Translations under genes and position numbers: made by a program
Part shown: positions 40,116 to 50,551 of the stretch, piece after piece
Numbering within the stretch: position 1 is the stretch's first letter
Layout of the letters: each line of letters begins with the position of its first letter
Source: Intestinimonas massiliensis (ex Afouda et al. 2020)
GTDB lineage: Bacteria > Bacillota > Clostridia > Oscillospirales > Oscillospiraceae
Reading direction: 5' to 3'
Assembly: GCF_900626285.1 (NCBI RefSeq)
Contig: NZ_LR131147.1
Location: forward strand, 1,856,691-1,920,690
DNA: 64,000 bases
The notes under the pieces: generated by a model
Seen by the model: the letters and a program-made list of their open reading frames with translations, nothing else
Databases searched by the model: none
What the model was told of the DNA's origin: nothing

Positions 40116-40976
40116 ATGAAACGATATCACGGCGTCAGTCCGCTGGAGCGCAAGCGCTCCATGCCCGCCTGGCTGACCAAGCCCTCTCTCATCGTCGGTG
40201 CGATCATTGTGCTGATCGTGGTCATCCTGTCCCTGTTCCCCCAGTTTATCGCCCCCTATGATCCCATCGCCACCGATACCCTGGTGTCCAACCAGCCCCC
40301 CAGCGCCGCCCACCTGTTCGGCACGGACTTCTACGGCCGGGACATCTTCTCCCGGGTCATCTGGGGCACCCGCATCGACCTGCTCATCGGTGTGCTGGGC
40401 GTCATCATTCCCTTCATCATCGGCGGCCTCATCGGCCTGCTGGCAGGCTACTACGGCGGCGTGCTGGACAGCCTGCTGATGCGGATCACCGACATCATGA
40501 TGGCCTTCCCCTTCACCATCCTGGTCATCACCATCATGGCCATTCTGGGCCAGGGCCTCATCAACCTGTTTATCGCCCTGTGGCTGGTGGGCTGGATGAG
40601 CTATGCCAAGCTGGTGCGCAGCGAGGTGTTGGTGCTGAAGGACTCCGAGTTCATTCAGGCCGCCCGGGTGGCCGGCTTCTCCGACGCCCGGATCCTGTTC
40701 CGCCACCTGCTGCCCAACGTCATCAGCTCGGCGGTGGTGTTCGCCGCCTCCGACGTGGTGATGTGCATGCTCACCGGCGCGTCCATGAGCTTCCTGGGTC
40801 TGGGCGTCCAGCCCCCCACCCCGGAATGGGGCGCCATCCTCAACGAGGGGCGCACCTTCATCACCTTTGCCTGGTGGGAGACCTTCTTCCCCGGCCTGTT
40901 CCTGGCTGTCAGCGGCGTGGGCTTCTCCCTGCTGGGCGACGGTCTGACCGACTTCCTGCGTACGAAAGGACGGTGA
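40116..40976 (+). CDS. Oligopeptide ABC transporter permease (DppC type)
   Basis: The 286-residue second permease has an N-terminal OppC-like segment (SLIVGAIIVLIVVILSLFPQF) and the motif HLFGTDFYGRDIFSRVIWGTRIDL, then the EAA loop ...QAARVAGFSDARILFRHLLPN. GAGAGGGGTG precedes ATG 40116. It completes the transmembrane pore with the DppB-type protein. Confidence 0.95.
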   Translation: MKRYHGVSPLERKRSMPAWLTKPSLIVGAIIVLIVVILSLFPQFIAPYDPIATDTLVSNQPPSAAHLFGTDFYGRDIFSRVIWGTRIDLLIGVLGVIIPFIIGGLIGLLAGYYGGVLDSLLMRITDIMMAFPFTILVITIMAILGQGLINLFIALWLVGWMSYAKLVRSEVLVLKDSEFIQAARVAGFSDARILFRHLLPNVISSAVVFAASDVVMCMLTGASMSFLGLGVQPPTPEWGAILNEGRTFITFAWWETFFPGLFLAVSGVGFSLLGDGLTDFLRTKGR

Positions 40977-40983
40977 TCCCGGC

Positions 40984-42007
40984 ATGGAAAAACTGCTTGA
41001 AGTAAAAGACCTGCACGTGGCCTTCCCCAGCAAACAGGAGACCGTCCGCGCCGTGGACGGCGTATCCTTCGAGGTGTTCGAGGGCGAGACCTTCGGCCTG
41101 GTGGGCGAGTCCGGCTGCGGCAAGAGCCAGACCCTCCGCTCCATCCTGGGGCTGCTGAAGCAGCCCGGCCGGGTCACCGGCGGCGAGATCCTCTACAAGG
41201 GCACCGACATCACCAAGATGAACCAGCGGGCCCTCCAGAAGATCCGTGGCAAGGAGATCTCCCTCATCTTTCAGGAGCCCATGACCTCCCTCAACCCGGT
41301 GCTGCGCATCCGCACCCAGATATACGAGGCCTTTGAGCGGGAGAAGCTCACCAAGGAAGAGAAGCAGAAGCGGGCCATTGAGCTGCTCAAGCTGGTGGGC
41401 ATTCCCTCCCCCGAGACCCGGCTGGACGAGTATCCCCACCAGTTCTCCGGCGGCATGCGCCAGCGGGCCATGATCGCCATCGCTCTGGGCGCCAAGCCCA
41501 AGCTGCTGCTGGCCGACGAGCCCACCACCGCTCTGGACGTGACCATTCAGGATCAGATCATGAAGCTGCTCAACCAGCTCAAGCAGGAGCTGGGCATGAG
41601 CATCATCCTGGTCACCCACGACCTGGGCGTCATCGCCCAGATGTGCGACCGGGTGGCGGTGATGTACGCCGGCCAGATCGTGGAGATGACCGACACCGTC
41701 ACTCTGTTCAGCAAGCCCCGCCACCCCTATACCTACGGTCTGATGGGCTCCCTGCCCAATGAGGACACCGCCGGCACCACCCTGGAGGCCATCCAGGGCT
41801 CTCCCCCCAACCTGGCCCACCTGCCGGAGGGCTGTCCCTTCGCGCCCCGGTGCAAATTCGCCTGCGAGGTCTGCCACAAGGAGCGCCCGGAGATCACCGA
41901 GGTGGAGCCGGGCCACTTTGCCCGCTGCCACCGGCCGGAGATCACCCAGACCTTCCAGGGTCTGATCCAGGTGCCGGACCAGAACGGCGGAAAGGAGGAG
42001 GCAAACC

Positions 42008-42015
<8 letters not shown>
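40984..42015 (+). CDS. Oligopeptide ABC transporter ATPase (DppD type)
   Basis: The 343-residue ATPase has Walker A GESGCGKSQTLRSILGL, Q-loop IFQEPMTSLNPVL, signature FSGGMRQRAMIAIAL, Walker B LLLADEPTTALD and the H-loop LVTHDLG. The C-terminal oligo_HPY extension holds a Cys cluster (CPFAPRCKFACEVC), a probable Fe-S or metal site seen in this family. It overlaps the next ATPase gene by eight bases. Confidence 0.95.
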
Positions 42016-42997
<982 letters not shown>

Positions 42998-43043
42998 AGC
43001 CCGCCAAAAGGCCCGCTTCTTGATCTACAAGGAGGTAGTATTT

Positions 43044-43826
43044 ATGCGTTTATCCAACCTGACCTGGCCCCATGCGGAGGAGTACTTCCGCGATCACGAC
43101 ACCGTTCTCATCGGCATCGGCTCCATCGAGTGCCACGGCCGCCACATGCCCCTGGGCACCGACACCCTGATCCCCGACTTCCTCATCGACAAGATCGAGG
43201 CCAAGACCGACGCCCTCATCTGCCCCACCATCCCCTACGGCGCCACCGAGAGCCTGTGCGACTATCCCGGCACCATCAACCTGGGCACCGAGCTGCTCTA
43301 CCAGGTGCTCAGCCGGGTGTGCGACAGCCTGTTCCAGCACGGCGCCCGCCGGTTCGTCATCCTCAACGGCCACGGCGGCAACGTGAAGGCCATTGACCGG
43401 GTGGGCTATGACATCCAGCGCAAGGGCGGCATCCTGGCCGAGCTGAACTGGTGGCTCATGGCCTGGGACATGGACCCGGCCTGGAAGGGCGGCCACGGCG
43501 GCGGCGAGGAGACCGCCGCTATCCTGGGTATCGACCCCTCTCTGGTGGACCAGAGCGAGGTGCCCGGCCCCATGAAGCTCCACGACGTGTCCGACACCCT
43601 GAAGGCCACCGGCTTCACCTCCATCGAGTACAAGGGCGTCACCGTCAACATCCCCCGTCTGACCCCCACCGTCACCCACAACGGCTGGATCGGCCCCGAC
43701 CATCCGGAGACCGCCACCGAGGAGTGGGGCAAGAAGATGCTCCAGACCACCGCCGATTACATCGCCGACTTCATCGAGGAGTTCAAGAAGGTGGACATCG
43801 CCAAGGCCTGCGGCACTGAGTTTTAA
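43044..43826 (+). CDS. Creatininase-family amidohydrolase
   Basis: The 260-residue protein matches the creatininase / arfB-type fold. The metal site lies in IGIGSIECHGRHMPLGTDTLIP near residue 22-43, FVILNGHGGNVKAIDRV follows near residue 112, and the active-site GGHGGGEETAAIL near residue 150. Members hydrolyse cyclic amides or formamides. ATG 43044 follows AAGGAGGTAGTATTT closely. It lies 46 bases after the peptide ABC genes and before an M42 peptidase, so it may process the imported compound. Confidence 0.88.
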   Translation: MRLSNLTWPHAEEYFRDHDTVLIGIGSIECHGRHMPLGTDTLIPDFLIDKIEAKTDALICPTIPYGATESLCDYPGTINLGTELLYQVLSRVCDSLFQHGARRFVILNGHGGNVKAIDRVGYDIQRKGGILAELNWWLMAWDMDPAWKGGHGGGEETAAILGIDPSLVDQSEVPGPMKLHDVSDTLKATGFTSIEYKGVTVNIPRLTPTVTHNGWIGPDHPETATEEWGKKMLQTTADYIADFIEEFKKVDIAKACGTEF

Positions 43827-43851
43827 CTTGTCAGAAATGGTGGTAGGAAGA

Positions 43852-44928
43852 ATGGATAAAAAACGATCTGTAGAGCTGTGCGCCGCCCTGTCCAACGCCA
43901 AGGGCGCGCCCGGTTTTGAGGACCAGGTGCTCACCGTGGTCCGCCAGTACGGCCAGGACCTGGGTACCTTCCGGGAGGACAAGATGCGCAACCTGTACCT
44001 CTCCCGCAGCGGGAACAAGGGCGGCCGTCCCATGGTCCAGCTGGACGCCCACACCGACGAGGTGGGCTTCATGGTGCAGGCCATCAAGCCCAACGGCACC
44101 CTGCGCTTCACCACCCTGGGCGGGTGGGTGAACTCCAACATCCCCGCCCACCGGGTGTGGGTACAGACCGCCGAGGGGGAGTACATCCCCGGCGTCATCG
44201 CCAGCAAGCCCCCCCACTTCATGAGCGAGGCCGAGCGGAAGGCCCAGCCCAATGTGGAGGATATGAGCATCGACATCGGCGCCTCCTCCCGGGAGGAGGT
44301 CATCCGGGACTTCCATGTGCGCATGGGCGCTCCGGTGGTGCCCGACGTGACTTTCGAGTACCAGGAGAAGCACGACCTGATGATCGGCAAGGGCTTTGAC
44401 TGCCGGCTGGGCTGCGCCTCCATCCTCCGCACCCTGGACAATCTGAAGGGCAAGGAGCTGAACGTGGACGTCACCGGCGCCTTCGCCGTTCAGGAGGAGA
44501 TGGGCACCCGGGGCGCCACCGTCACCGCCAACACCGTCAAGCCCGACCTGGCCATCGTCTTTGAGGGCTGTCCCGCCGACGACACGGTGGTGGAGCCCTA
44601 CATGATCCAGACCGCCATCCACAAGGGCCCCATGCTGCGCCACATCGACGCCCGCATGATCACCCATCCCCGGTTCCAGCGCTATGCCCTGGACCTGGCG
44701 GAGGAGCTGGGCATCCCGGTGCAGGAGAGCGTGCGTACCGGCGGCTCCACCAACGGCGCCCCCATCCACCTGTCCAACCAGGGCGTGCCCGTCATCGTCA
44801 TCGGCATCCCGGTGCGCTACATCCACACCCACTACGGCCTGGCCGCCCACAGCGACGTGGAGAACGCCGCCAAGCTGGCCGCCGCCATTCTGGAGCGGAT
44901 GGATCAGGCCACCCTGGACCGTTTCTAA
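43852..44928 (+). CDS. M42-family metallo-aminopeptidase (FrvX/CelM type)
   Basis: The 358-residue protein has the M42 metal ligands: VQLDAHTDEVGFMVQAI (His, Asp), the Asp in GKGFDCRLGCASIL, AVQEEMGTRGATV with the catalytic Glu pair, and IVFEGCPADD. The C-terminal HTHYGLAAHSDVENAA supplies the last His. It removes N-terminal residues from peptides as a large tetrahedral complex. ATG 43852 follows AGGAAGA. It is the last gene of the peptide-uptake operon. Confidence 0.93.
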   Translation: MDKKRSVELCAALSNAKGAPGFEDQVLTVVRQYGQDLGTFREDKMRNLYLSRSGNKGGRPMVQLDAHTDEVGFMVQAIKPNGTLRFTTLGGWVNSNIPAHRVWVQTAEGEYIPGVIASKPPHFMSEAERKAQPNVEDMSIDIGASSREEVIRDFHVRMGAPVVPDVTFEYQEKHDLMIGKGFDCRLGCASILRTLDNLKGKELNVDVTGAFAVQEEMGTRGATVTANTVKPDLAIVFEGCPADDTVVEPYMIQTAIHKGPMLRHIDARMITHPRFQRYALDLAEELGIPVQESVRTGGSTNGAPIHLSNQGVPVIVIGIPVRYIHTHYGLAAHSDVENAAKLAAAILERMDQATLDRF

Positions 44929-44944
44929 GCGTTTTTCTATCCAA

Positions 44945-44978
44945 AAAAGGACGCGCTGCGTTGCAGCGCGTCCTTTTT
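44945..44978. terminator. Bidirectional terminator
   Basis: GGACGCGCTGC/GCAGCGCGTCC (44949-44959 with 44963-44973) flanked by an A-run and TTTTT. It separates convergent operons. Confidence 0.92.
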
Positions 44979-45034
44979 GCAAGCATTATATTGTCAGATA
45001 GCGGTCTCATCAGTGTTCAGATACCGGACGTCTG

Positions 45035-46054
45035 TTACTTCAGCGGCAGGTGGATGACTTCGCCGGTGGCGGCGGACAGGTCCGCCGCAAAGACCACTTC
45101 CTGGGTCTTGACCGCGTCGGACATGGGGCAGTCGGTCTCCCTGTCGTGGATGATGCAGTCCATGAAGTGGGCGGCCTCTTCCGGGAAGGGGTGGTGCTTC
45201 ACATCGCCGCTGTTGGGGGTCAGCACGGGCAGCTCCAGATAATCCCGCTGCTCGCTGATCTGGCTGGGGGACCACAGCTTCTCGTTCCACAGGGTGCCCT
45301 TGGTGCCGCACAGGTGGATGTTGAACACATAGGGGCTGATGAAGTCGTAGCTGCTGCCCACCTTGGCCACGGAGCCGTTTTTGAACTTCAGGATGATGGA
45401 GATGGTGCCGTCGTACTCCAGATCCTTTCGCATCCGGCAGGACTGGGCATAGACGGAGACCACCTCGTCCTGCATGAACCACCGGGCCGCGTCCACCGCG
45501 TGGCAGCCGCCGGCCAGCAGGGAGCTGCCCCCCACGCTCTTCTTGCAGGTCCACTCGTAGCAGGGGATCTCGCTGGTCACCCGGTGGAAGTAGTCCGCCT
45601 CCACGTACTTCAGATCGCCGATAAAGTCCTTCTGCAGCTTCTTGGCGGTGACGAACAGGGGGTTATAGTGGAGCACATATCCCACCAGCGTCTTGACCCC
45701 CGCCTTGCGCACCGCCTCGTCCATCCGCTTGGTGTCCTCCCAGGTCAGGGCCGCCGGCTTCTCGATGAGGATGTGCTTGCCCGCCTCGGCGGCCATGACG
45801 GTCTGCTCACAGTGCATGTCGTTGGGGGTGCAGATCACCACGATGTCCACGTTGGGGTCCTTCAGACCCTCCGCATAGTCGGTGTATACCTTGCAGCGGT
45901 CCTGGATGCCGTACTCCCGGGCCTTTGCCTCCCCCTTCTCCCTGGAGCGGGAGACGATGGCTGTGACCTGGGCGTCCTGCGTCATTTCAAAGGCCCGGAT
46001 GTGCTCTCCGGATACCCAACCGGTTCCAACGATCATAACACCGTACTTCTTCAT
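45035..46054 (-). CDS. Gfo/Idh/MocA-family NAD(P)-dependent oxidoreductase
   Basis: The 339-residue protein has the Rossmann start YGVMIVGTGWVSGEHIRAFE, then VDIVVICTPNDMHCEQTVMAAEAGKHILIEKPAA with the catalytic EKP Lys. The C-terminal substrate domain has GGSSLLAGGCHAVDAARWF. It oxidises or epimerises a sugar or cyclitol. It is the last gene of the sugar ABC operon, seven bases after the isomerase gene. The substrate is not identifiable. Confidence 0.93.
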   Translation of the reverse strand: MKKYGVMIVGTGWVSGEHIRAFEMTQDAQVTAIVSRSREKGEAKAREYGIQDRCKVYTDYAEGLKDPNVDIVVICTPNDMHCEQTVMAAEAGKHILIEKPAALTWEDTKRMDEAVRKAGVKTLVGYVLHYNPLFVTAKKLQKDFIGDLKYVEADYFHRVTSEIPCYEWTCKKSVGGSSLLAGGCHAVDAARWFMQDEVVSVYAQSCRMRKDLEYDGTISIILKFKNGSVAKVGSSYDFISPYVFNIHLCGTKGTLWNEKLWSPSQISEQRDYLELPVLTPNSGDVKHHPFPEEAAHFMDCIIHDRETDCPMSDAVKTQEVVFAADLSAATGEVIHLPLK

Positions 46055-46060
46055 CTTGGA

Positions 46061-46954
46061 TCATCCTCTCAATTCAAATTTTTTGCAAAGGGTCTCCAGA
46101 GTTTCCCGCGCATGGCGCAGGGTTTGATCCACCAAGAAATGAGCCGGGGGGATCAGCTCCACCATCAGGTCGCCGTCAAAGCCGATGTCGCGGATGGCCT
46201 CCATAACGGCGGGATAGTCCACGTCCCCGTCCAGCAGGTTGGTAAAGCCGTTGATGTTGTCCACCGACATCCGGTAGTCCTTGCAGTGGAACTCCCGGAT
46301 GCGCCCGCCCAGGGTGCGGATCCACTGCTCCGGATAGCCGAACCGCCTGGCGTTGGCAATGTCAAAGCAGATTCCGATGTTGCGCCGCCCCGTCTCGTCC
46401 ACGAACCGTGCCATTTCCAGGGGGCTGTACAGCATATTGTTCCAGACGTTTTCGATCATCAGGCACACGCCGGGGGCGTGGTCAGCCAGGGCGGTCAGCC
46501 GCTCCTGGGCCAGCCGGTACCCCTCCTCATAGCCCATGTCCGGGGTGAGCATCCCCGGGATCACCAGGGCGGAGGATGCGCCGATGGCCTGGGCGGCGTC
46601 CAGCATCCGCCGCACCGCGTCCATGCTCTTCTGAGCCGTGTCCGGGTCCCGGGCGGTCAGCGGGTAGATGGAGAAGCTGACGATGCCCCCCACGCTGCTC
46701 AGGGGCAGGCCGATCTCCTCTGACAGGCCACGGAGGGCGGAAAATTCCCGCGCTCCCGCGTGCTCGTGGAGCAGGGAATTGAAGTACCCGCTGATGTCCA
46801 GCGCGTCGGTCACCCCGCCGGCGGAGCAGCCGGAGGGCCGGTCCGCGGTCAGGCACACCTCCATACACTCGTAGCCCAGCGCCTTGGCCCGCTCCATGGC
46901 CTCCCGGACCTGACAGGGCGCCGGAAAGCAGAACTGATTGATTCCGATCCGCAT
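46061..46954 (-). CDS. Sugar phosphate isomerase/epimerase-like TIM barrel
   Basis: The 297-residue AP_endonuc_2-type barrel has ALGYECMEVCL early and the metal-ligand Glu in GVCLMIENVWNN. It has Asp in GICFDIANARR, His in REFHCKDYR and a final Glu in GDLMVELIPP. These enzymes isomerise or epimerise keto-sugars and inososes. Paired with the Gfo/Idh dehydrogenase and the importer, it points to catabolism of an unusual sugar or polyol. Confidence 0.9.
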   Translation of the reverse strand: MRIGINQFCFPAPCQVREAMERAKALGYECMEVCLTADRPSGCSAGGVTDALDISGYFNSLLHEHAGAREFSALRGLSEEIGLPLSSVGGIVSFSIYPLTARDPDTAQKSMDAVRRMLDAAQAIGASSALVIPGMLTPDMGYEEGYRLAQERLTALADHAPGVCLMIENVWNNMLYSPLEMARFVDETGRRNIGICFDIANARRFGYPEQWIRTLGGRIREFHCKDYRMSVDNINGFTNLLDGDVDYPAVMEAIRDIGFDGDLMVELIPPAHFLVDQTLRHARETLETLCKKFELRG

Positions 46955-46978
46955 GGTTCTCTCCTTTCCCGCCGGGGC

Positions 46979-47944
46979 TCAGTCTTTTTTGAACATCTGC
47001 TGGGCGGCCACCACCACCAGGATGATGCAGCCCTGGACGATCAGCTTGCCCACCTCGCTGATGCCCAGCATGGTGAGAATGGCCATCAGCAGCATCATGA
47101 AGAAGGCGCCCAGCACCACGCCCCAGACGCCGCCCCGTCCGCCTTCGATGGCGTTTCCGCCGATGAGGGCCGCGGCCAGGGAGTTCATGGCGTAGTCCCC
47201 CTGAAGGGTCAGGGAGGCGATATTGTGGTAGCCGGTGAGGATCAGGCCGGCGCAGGCGGCCATCAGGGCGGAGAAGATGTAGGCGCCCGCCACCACCCGC
47301 ATGTTGGCGATACCGCTGAGCCGGGAGGCCCTGGGGCTTCCGCCCACGGCATAGAGCTTCCGGCCCAGGGAGGTGAAGCGGAGCACCAGGAACACGATGA
47401 CCGACAGGATCAGCCAGATCAGGGTGGAGTAGGGGATCCCCATCCACCGGCCGGTGCCCAGCGCCCGGATAAAGGGGGCCGCGCTGCCGGTGGGGGCGCC
47501 CTTGGTGTAGACGTAGCAGATGCCCTCGCAGATCATGCTGGTACACAGGGTCATCACGAAGGGAGCGATCTTCAGCAGCAGCACGCCGGCCGCGTTGGCC
47601 GCGCCGATGATCAGGGCCAGCAGCAGGCAGACCAGCACGCCCTGGACGCCCCGGGCGTCGCTGCCGCCCATCACGGCAATGCAGAAGATGTTGACGATCA
47701 TGACGGTGGTGCCCACCGACAGGTCGATGCCGCCCACCAGGATCACCAGGGCCTGGCCCAGGGTGACGATGCCCAGGGCGGAGGCCTGCCGGGAAATAAT
47801 GAGCAGCTGGTCCATGGTCAGGGAGCCGGGCACCAGAATGCCCTGGGCCAGGATCATGACCAGGATAATGACCAGCAGGATCAACGGCTGAAAGGAGCTG
47901 CCCTTGATCAGCCGGCTGTGTTTCATCAGAGAATCAGGCTTCAC
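46979..47944 (-). CDS. Sugar ABC transporter permease (RbsC/XylH type), second
   Basis: The 321-residue permease has about nine hydrophobic segments and the family block LGQALVILVGGIDLSVGTTV, then RKLYAVGGSPRASRLSGI. GTG 47942-47944 is preferred as start because GGAGGTG lies seven bases upstream; it overlaps the end of the first permease gene. ATG 47924-47926 is the alternative. It forms the pore with the other permease. Confidence 0.92.
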   Translation of the reverse strand: MKPDSLMKHSRLIKGSSFQPLILLVIILVMILAQGILVPGSLTMDQLLIISRQASALGIVTLGQALVILVGGIDLSVGTTVMIVNIFCIAVMGGSDARGVQGVLVCLLLALIIGAANAAGVLLLKIAPFVMTLCTSMICEGICYVYTKGAPTGSAAPFIRALGTGRWMGIPYSTLIWLILSVIVFLVLRFTSLGRKLYAVGGSPRASRLSGIANMRVVAGAYIFSALMAACAGLILTGYHNIASLTLQGDYAMNSLAAALIGGNAIEGGRGGVWGVVLGAFFMMLLMAILTMLGISEVGKLIVQGCIILVVVAAQQMFKKD

Positions 47945-48914
47945 GGCGACGCACCTCCAACCGCCCGGAAATGGAGTAGATGACCATGGCTGCAATGAGC
48001 AGGACGCCCTTCATGACGTACTGATAGAACTGGTTGATCTCCAGAATGTTCATCATGTTGGACAGCATACCGATGAGGAAGGCCCCCGCCACGGTGCCGG
48101 ACAGCAGCCCGGTGCCGCCGGCCAGGGAGGTCCCGCCGATCACGGTGGCCGCGATGGAGTCCATGCTGTAGGTGGTCCCGCAGGTGGGATCGCCCACCCG
48201 CATCCGGCAGGCCAGCAGCAGGCCGGTGACCGCGGCGCACAGGGCGGCCAGGATGTAGGTCTTGACGCTGGCCCGGGTGGTCTTGACCCCCATGGACGCG
48301 GCGATGGTCCGGTTCTCACCCACCGCGTAGATACTGGTGCCCGTCCTGGTGTGATACATCAGGTAGCGCATGATGAGGAACAGCACGATCATGATGATCA
48401 GGGGCATACTGAGGATGTCCCACTTCTTGTAGACGGTCCGGGCAAAGTCCGCGTTGATCTTGCCGCCCGCCACCGGCAGGATCCAGAGGGCCACGCCGTT
48501 CAGGATGGTGCTGGTGCACAGGGTGGTGATCATGGGGGGCACCTTCAGGTAATTGATACAGACGCCGTTCACCGTGCCCACCAGGACGGCGAAGGCGATG
48601 ACCACCACCAGCCCCAGAGCCACCTGGACCGGGTTGTCGCTGCCCATGAGGCGGGCGGCGATGGCGGTGCACACGCTGATGGTGGAGCCCACGGAGAGGT
48701 CGATGCCGCCGCCGATGATGACCAGGGTCTGACCCAGACTGGCGCAGGCCAGCGGCGCGCACTGGGCCAGCACGTTGGTGATGTTGTATACGGAGCGGTA
48801 GCTCTCCGAATAGGCGCACATACAGCCGAAGATGACCAGGAGCAGGCCGCAGATGGTCAGAACGCTGCCCATCTGAGGTGTGGCGGCAAATTTTCTGCGT
48901 AAACGTTCCATCAT
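47934..48914 (-). CDS. Sugar ABC transporter permease (RbsC type), first
   Basis: The 326-residue BPD_transp_2 permease has LGQTLVIIGGGIDLSVGSTISV near residue 62, TGTSIYAVGENRTIAASMGV near residue 193, and GGTSLAGGTGLLSGTVAGAF toward the end. GGAGGAGTGATG precedes the start. It lies just after the ATPase gene. Two distinct permeases in one operon suggest a heterodimeric pore. Confidence 0.93.
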   Translation of the reverse strand: MMERLRRKFAATPQMGSVLTICGLLLVIFGCMCAYSESYRSVYNITNVLAQCAPLACASLGQTLVIIGGGIDLSVGSTISVCTAIAARLMGSDNPVQVALGLVVVIAFAVLVGTVNGVCINYLKVPPMITTLCTSTILNGVALWILPVAGGKINADFARTVYKKWDILSMPLIIMIVLFLIMRYLMYHTRTGTSIYAVGENRTIAASMGVKTTRASVKTYILAALCAAVTGLLLACRMRVGDPTCGTTYSMDSIAATVIGGTSLAGGTGLLSGTVAGAFLIGMLSNMMNILEINQFYQYVMKGVLLIAAMVIYSISGRLEVRRREA

Positions 48915-48918
48915 CTCA

Positions 48919-50418
48919 TCACTCCTCCGTCATCCCGCTGGCGGCCTTCATGACCTTTTCCTCCGTGATCTCGGCCCGGCTCAGCTCCCGGACGATCCGC
49001 CCCTCGTAGAGCACCAGGGTGCGGTCCGACAGGCCGATGAGCTCCACCATGTCGCTGGTGAGCATCACGATGCCGATGCCGGAGCGGGTCAGCTGATCCA
49101 TGATCTGATAAATGGACATGCGGGCGCCGATGTCAATGCCCTTGGTGGGCTCGTCGATGATGAGCACCTTGGGCCGTGTCATCAGCCAGCGGGTCAGCAT
49201 GACCTTCTGCTGGTTGCCGCCGGAGAGGTGGGACACCAGATCCTCCAGGGAGGAGGCCTTGATCTGGAAGGCGTCCGCCAGCTTGCCCACTTCCTCCTTC
49301 TCCTGCTTCTCCCGCATCCATCCCACTGGGGTGGACAGCCGCCGGAGGGAGGCCAGAGCGCCGTTTTTCCGGATGGACTGGGTGAGCACCAGGCCCTCGC
49401 CTCTCCGGTCGTGGGTCACATAGGCCACGCCGCTCTGGATCCGCCGGGCGATGCTCCCCTTCAGGGGCTTCCCCTCCACCAGGACCTGGCCCTGGCTGAT
49501 CCGCTGGTCGCCGAAGATGGCCCGCACCACGGCCCGCTGGCCCTGGCCCTCCAGGCCGCCCAGGCCCACGATCTCACCCGCCCGGACGGTGAAGCTGACG
49601 TGGTCCGCCTTGCCGGGAATGGTCAGATCCTCCACCTTCAGCAGCTCCTCCCCCAGGGGGGGATCGCTCCGGTCGGGATAGATGTCCTCAATGACCCGGC
49701 CCACCATCATCTTGACCATCCGGTCCTTGTTCAGCTGGTCCCGGTCCAGGGTGCCCACCAGCTTGCCGTCCTTCAGCACGGTCACCCGGTCGGCCAGCTC
49801 CATGATCTCGTCCAGACGGTGGGAGATGTACAAAATGGACACGCCCTGCTTCTTCAGGTTCCGCACGTTGCGGAACAGACGGGCCACCTCGTCCTCGTCC
49901 AGGGCGGCGGTCGGCTCGTCCAGAATGAGGATCTTCGGCTCGCCCAGCAGGGCACGGGTGATCTCCACGCTCTGCCGCTCGGCCAGGTTCAGATCCGACA
50001 CCCGCCGCTCCGGCTGCAGCTGATAGCCCAGGCTGCGGCTGCACGCCAGGATCTCCTGACACATCCGCTTTTTGTCCGTCCGGCCCAGCCTGGTCACCCG
50101 TTCCCGGCCCAGGAAGATGTTCTCATAAACAGCCAGATTGTCCAGCAGGTTGGATTCCTGGTGGACAAAGCCGATTCCCATCCGGAAGGCCTCGATGGGG
50201 CTGGTCACCCGCACCGCCTTGCCGTCCAGATAGATCTCGCCCTCTTCCGGCTGGAGATTTCCACCTAAAATATTCATCAGGGTGCTTTTTCCTGCACCGT
50301 TTTCGCCCACCAGAGCGTGGATCTCCCCCTGGCGCACCTCCATGGACACATCGTCCAGAGCTACAACGCCGGGGAACCGCTTGGTGATATGGCGGAATTC
50401 CAGATAATGATTCTGCAC
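48919..50418 (-). CDS. Sugar ABC transporter ATPase (RbsA/MglA type, double domain)
   Basis: The 499-residue protein has two fused ATPase domains. The first has GENGAGKSTLMNILGGN, LAERQSVEITRAL and ILILDEPTAALDE. The second has the degenerate Walker A of the family (VGLGGLEGQGQRAVVRAIFG), LSGGNQQKVMLTRWL and VLIIDEPTKGIDIGA. GTG 50416-50418 is chosen because GGGAGG lies nine bases before it; an upstream ATG has no usable spacing. It energises uptake of the sugar bound by the protein encoded upstream. Confidence 0.93.
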   Translation of the reverse strand: MQNHYLEFRHITKRFPGVVALDDVSMEVRQGEIHALVGENGAGKSTLMNILGGNLQPEEGEIYLDGKAVRVTSPIEAFRMGIGFVHQESNLLDNLAVYENIFLGRERVTRLGRTDKKRMCQEILACSRSLGYQLQPERRVSDLNLAERQSVEITRALLGEPKILILDEPTAALDEDEVARLFRNVRNLKKQGVSILYISHRLDEIMELADRVTVLKDGKLVGTLDRDQLNKDRMVKMMVGRVIEDIYPDRSDPPLGEELLKVEDLTIPGKADHVSFTVRAGEIVGLGGLEGQGQRAVVRAIFGDQRISQGQVLVEGKPLKGSIARRIQSGVAYVTHDRRGEGLVLTQSIRKNGALASLRRLSTPVGWMREKQEKEEVGKLADAFQIKASSLEDLVSHLSGGNQQKVMLTRWLMTRPKVLIIDEPTKGIDIGARMSIYQIMDQLTRSGIGIVMLTSDMVELIGLSDRTLVLYEGRIVRELSRAEITEEKVMKAASGMTEE

Positions 50419-50451
50419 GCCTTTCATCCTCCCGCTGCGGGTCATAAGGAA

Positions 50452-50541
50452 CCGGCGCGTGAACGCGCCTGACGGGGATCACGCGCCGGTTCGGAGCTTG
50501 CCTGATTCAGAAGAGGGTGACGAACTTCGCCACCCTCTTCC
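50452..50541 (-). promoter_or_regulatory. Two stem-loops between binding protein and ATPase genes
   Basis: On the minus strand GAAGAGGGTG/CACCCTCTTC (10 bp) is followed by ACCGGCGCGTG/CACGCGCCGGT (11 bp or more). No T-run follows either, so they probably protect the 3' end of the binding-protein message rather than terminate. Confidence 0.7.
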
Positions 50542-50551
50542 GGTATTTTTC

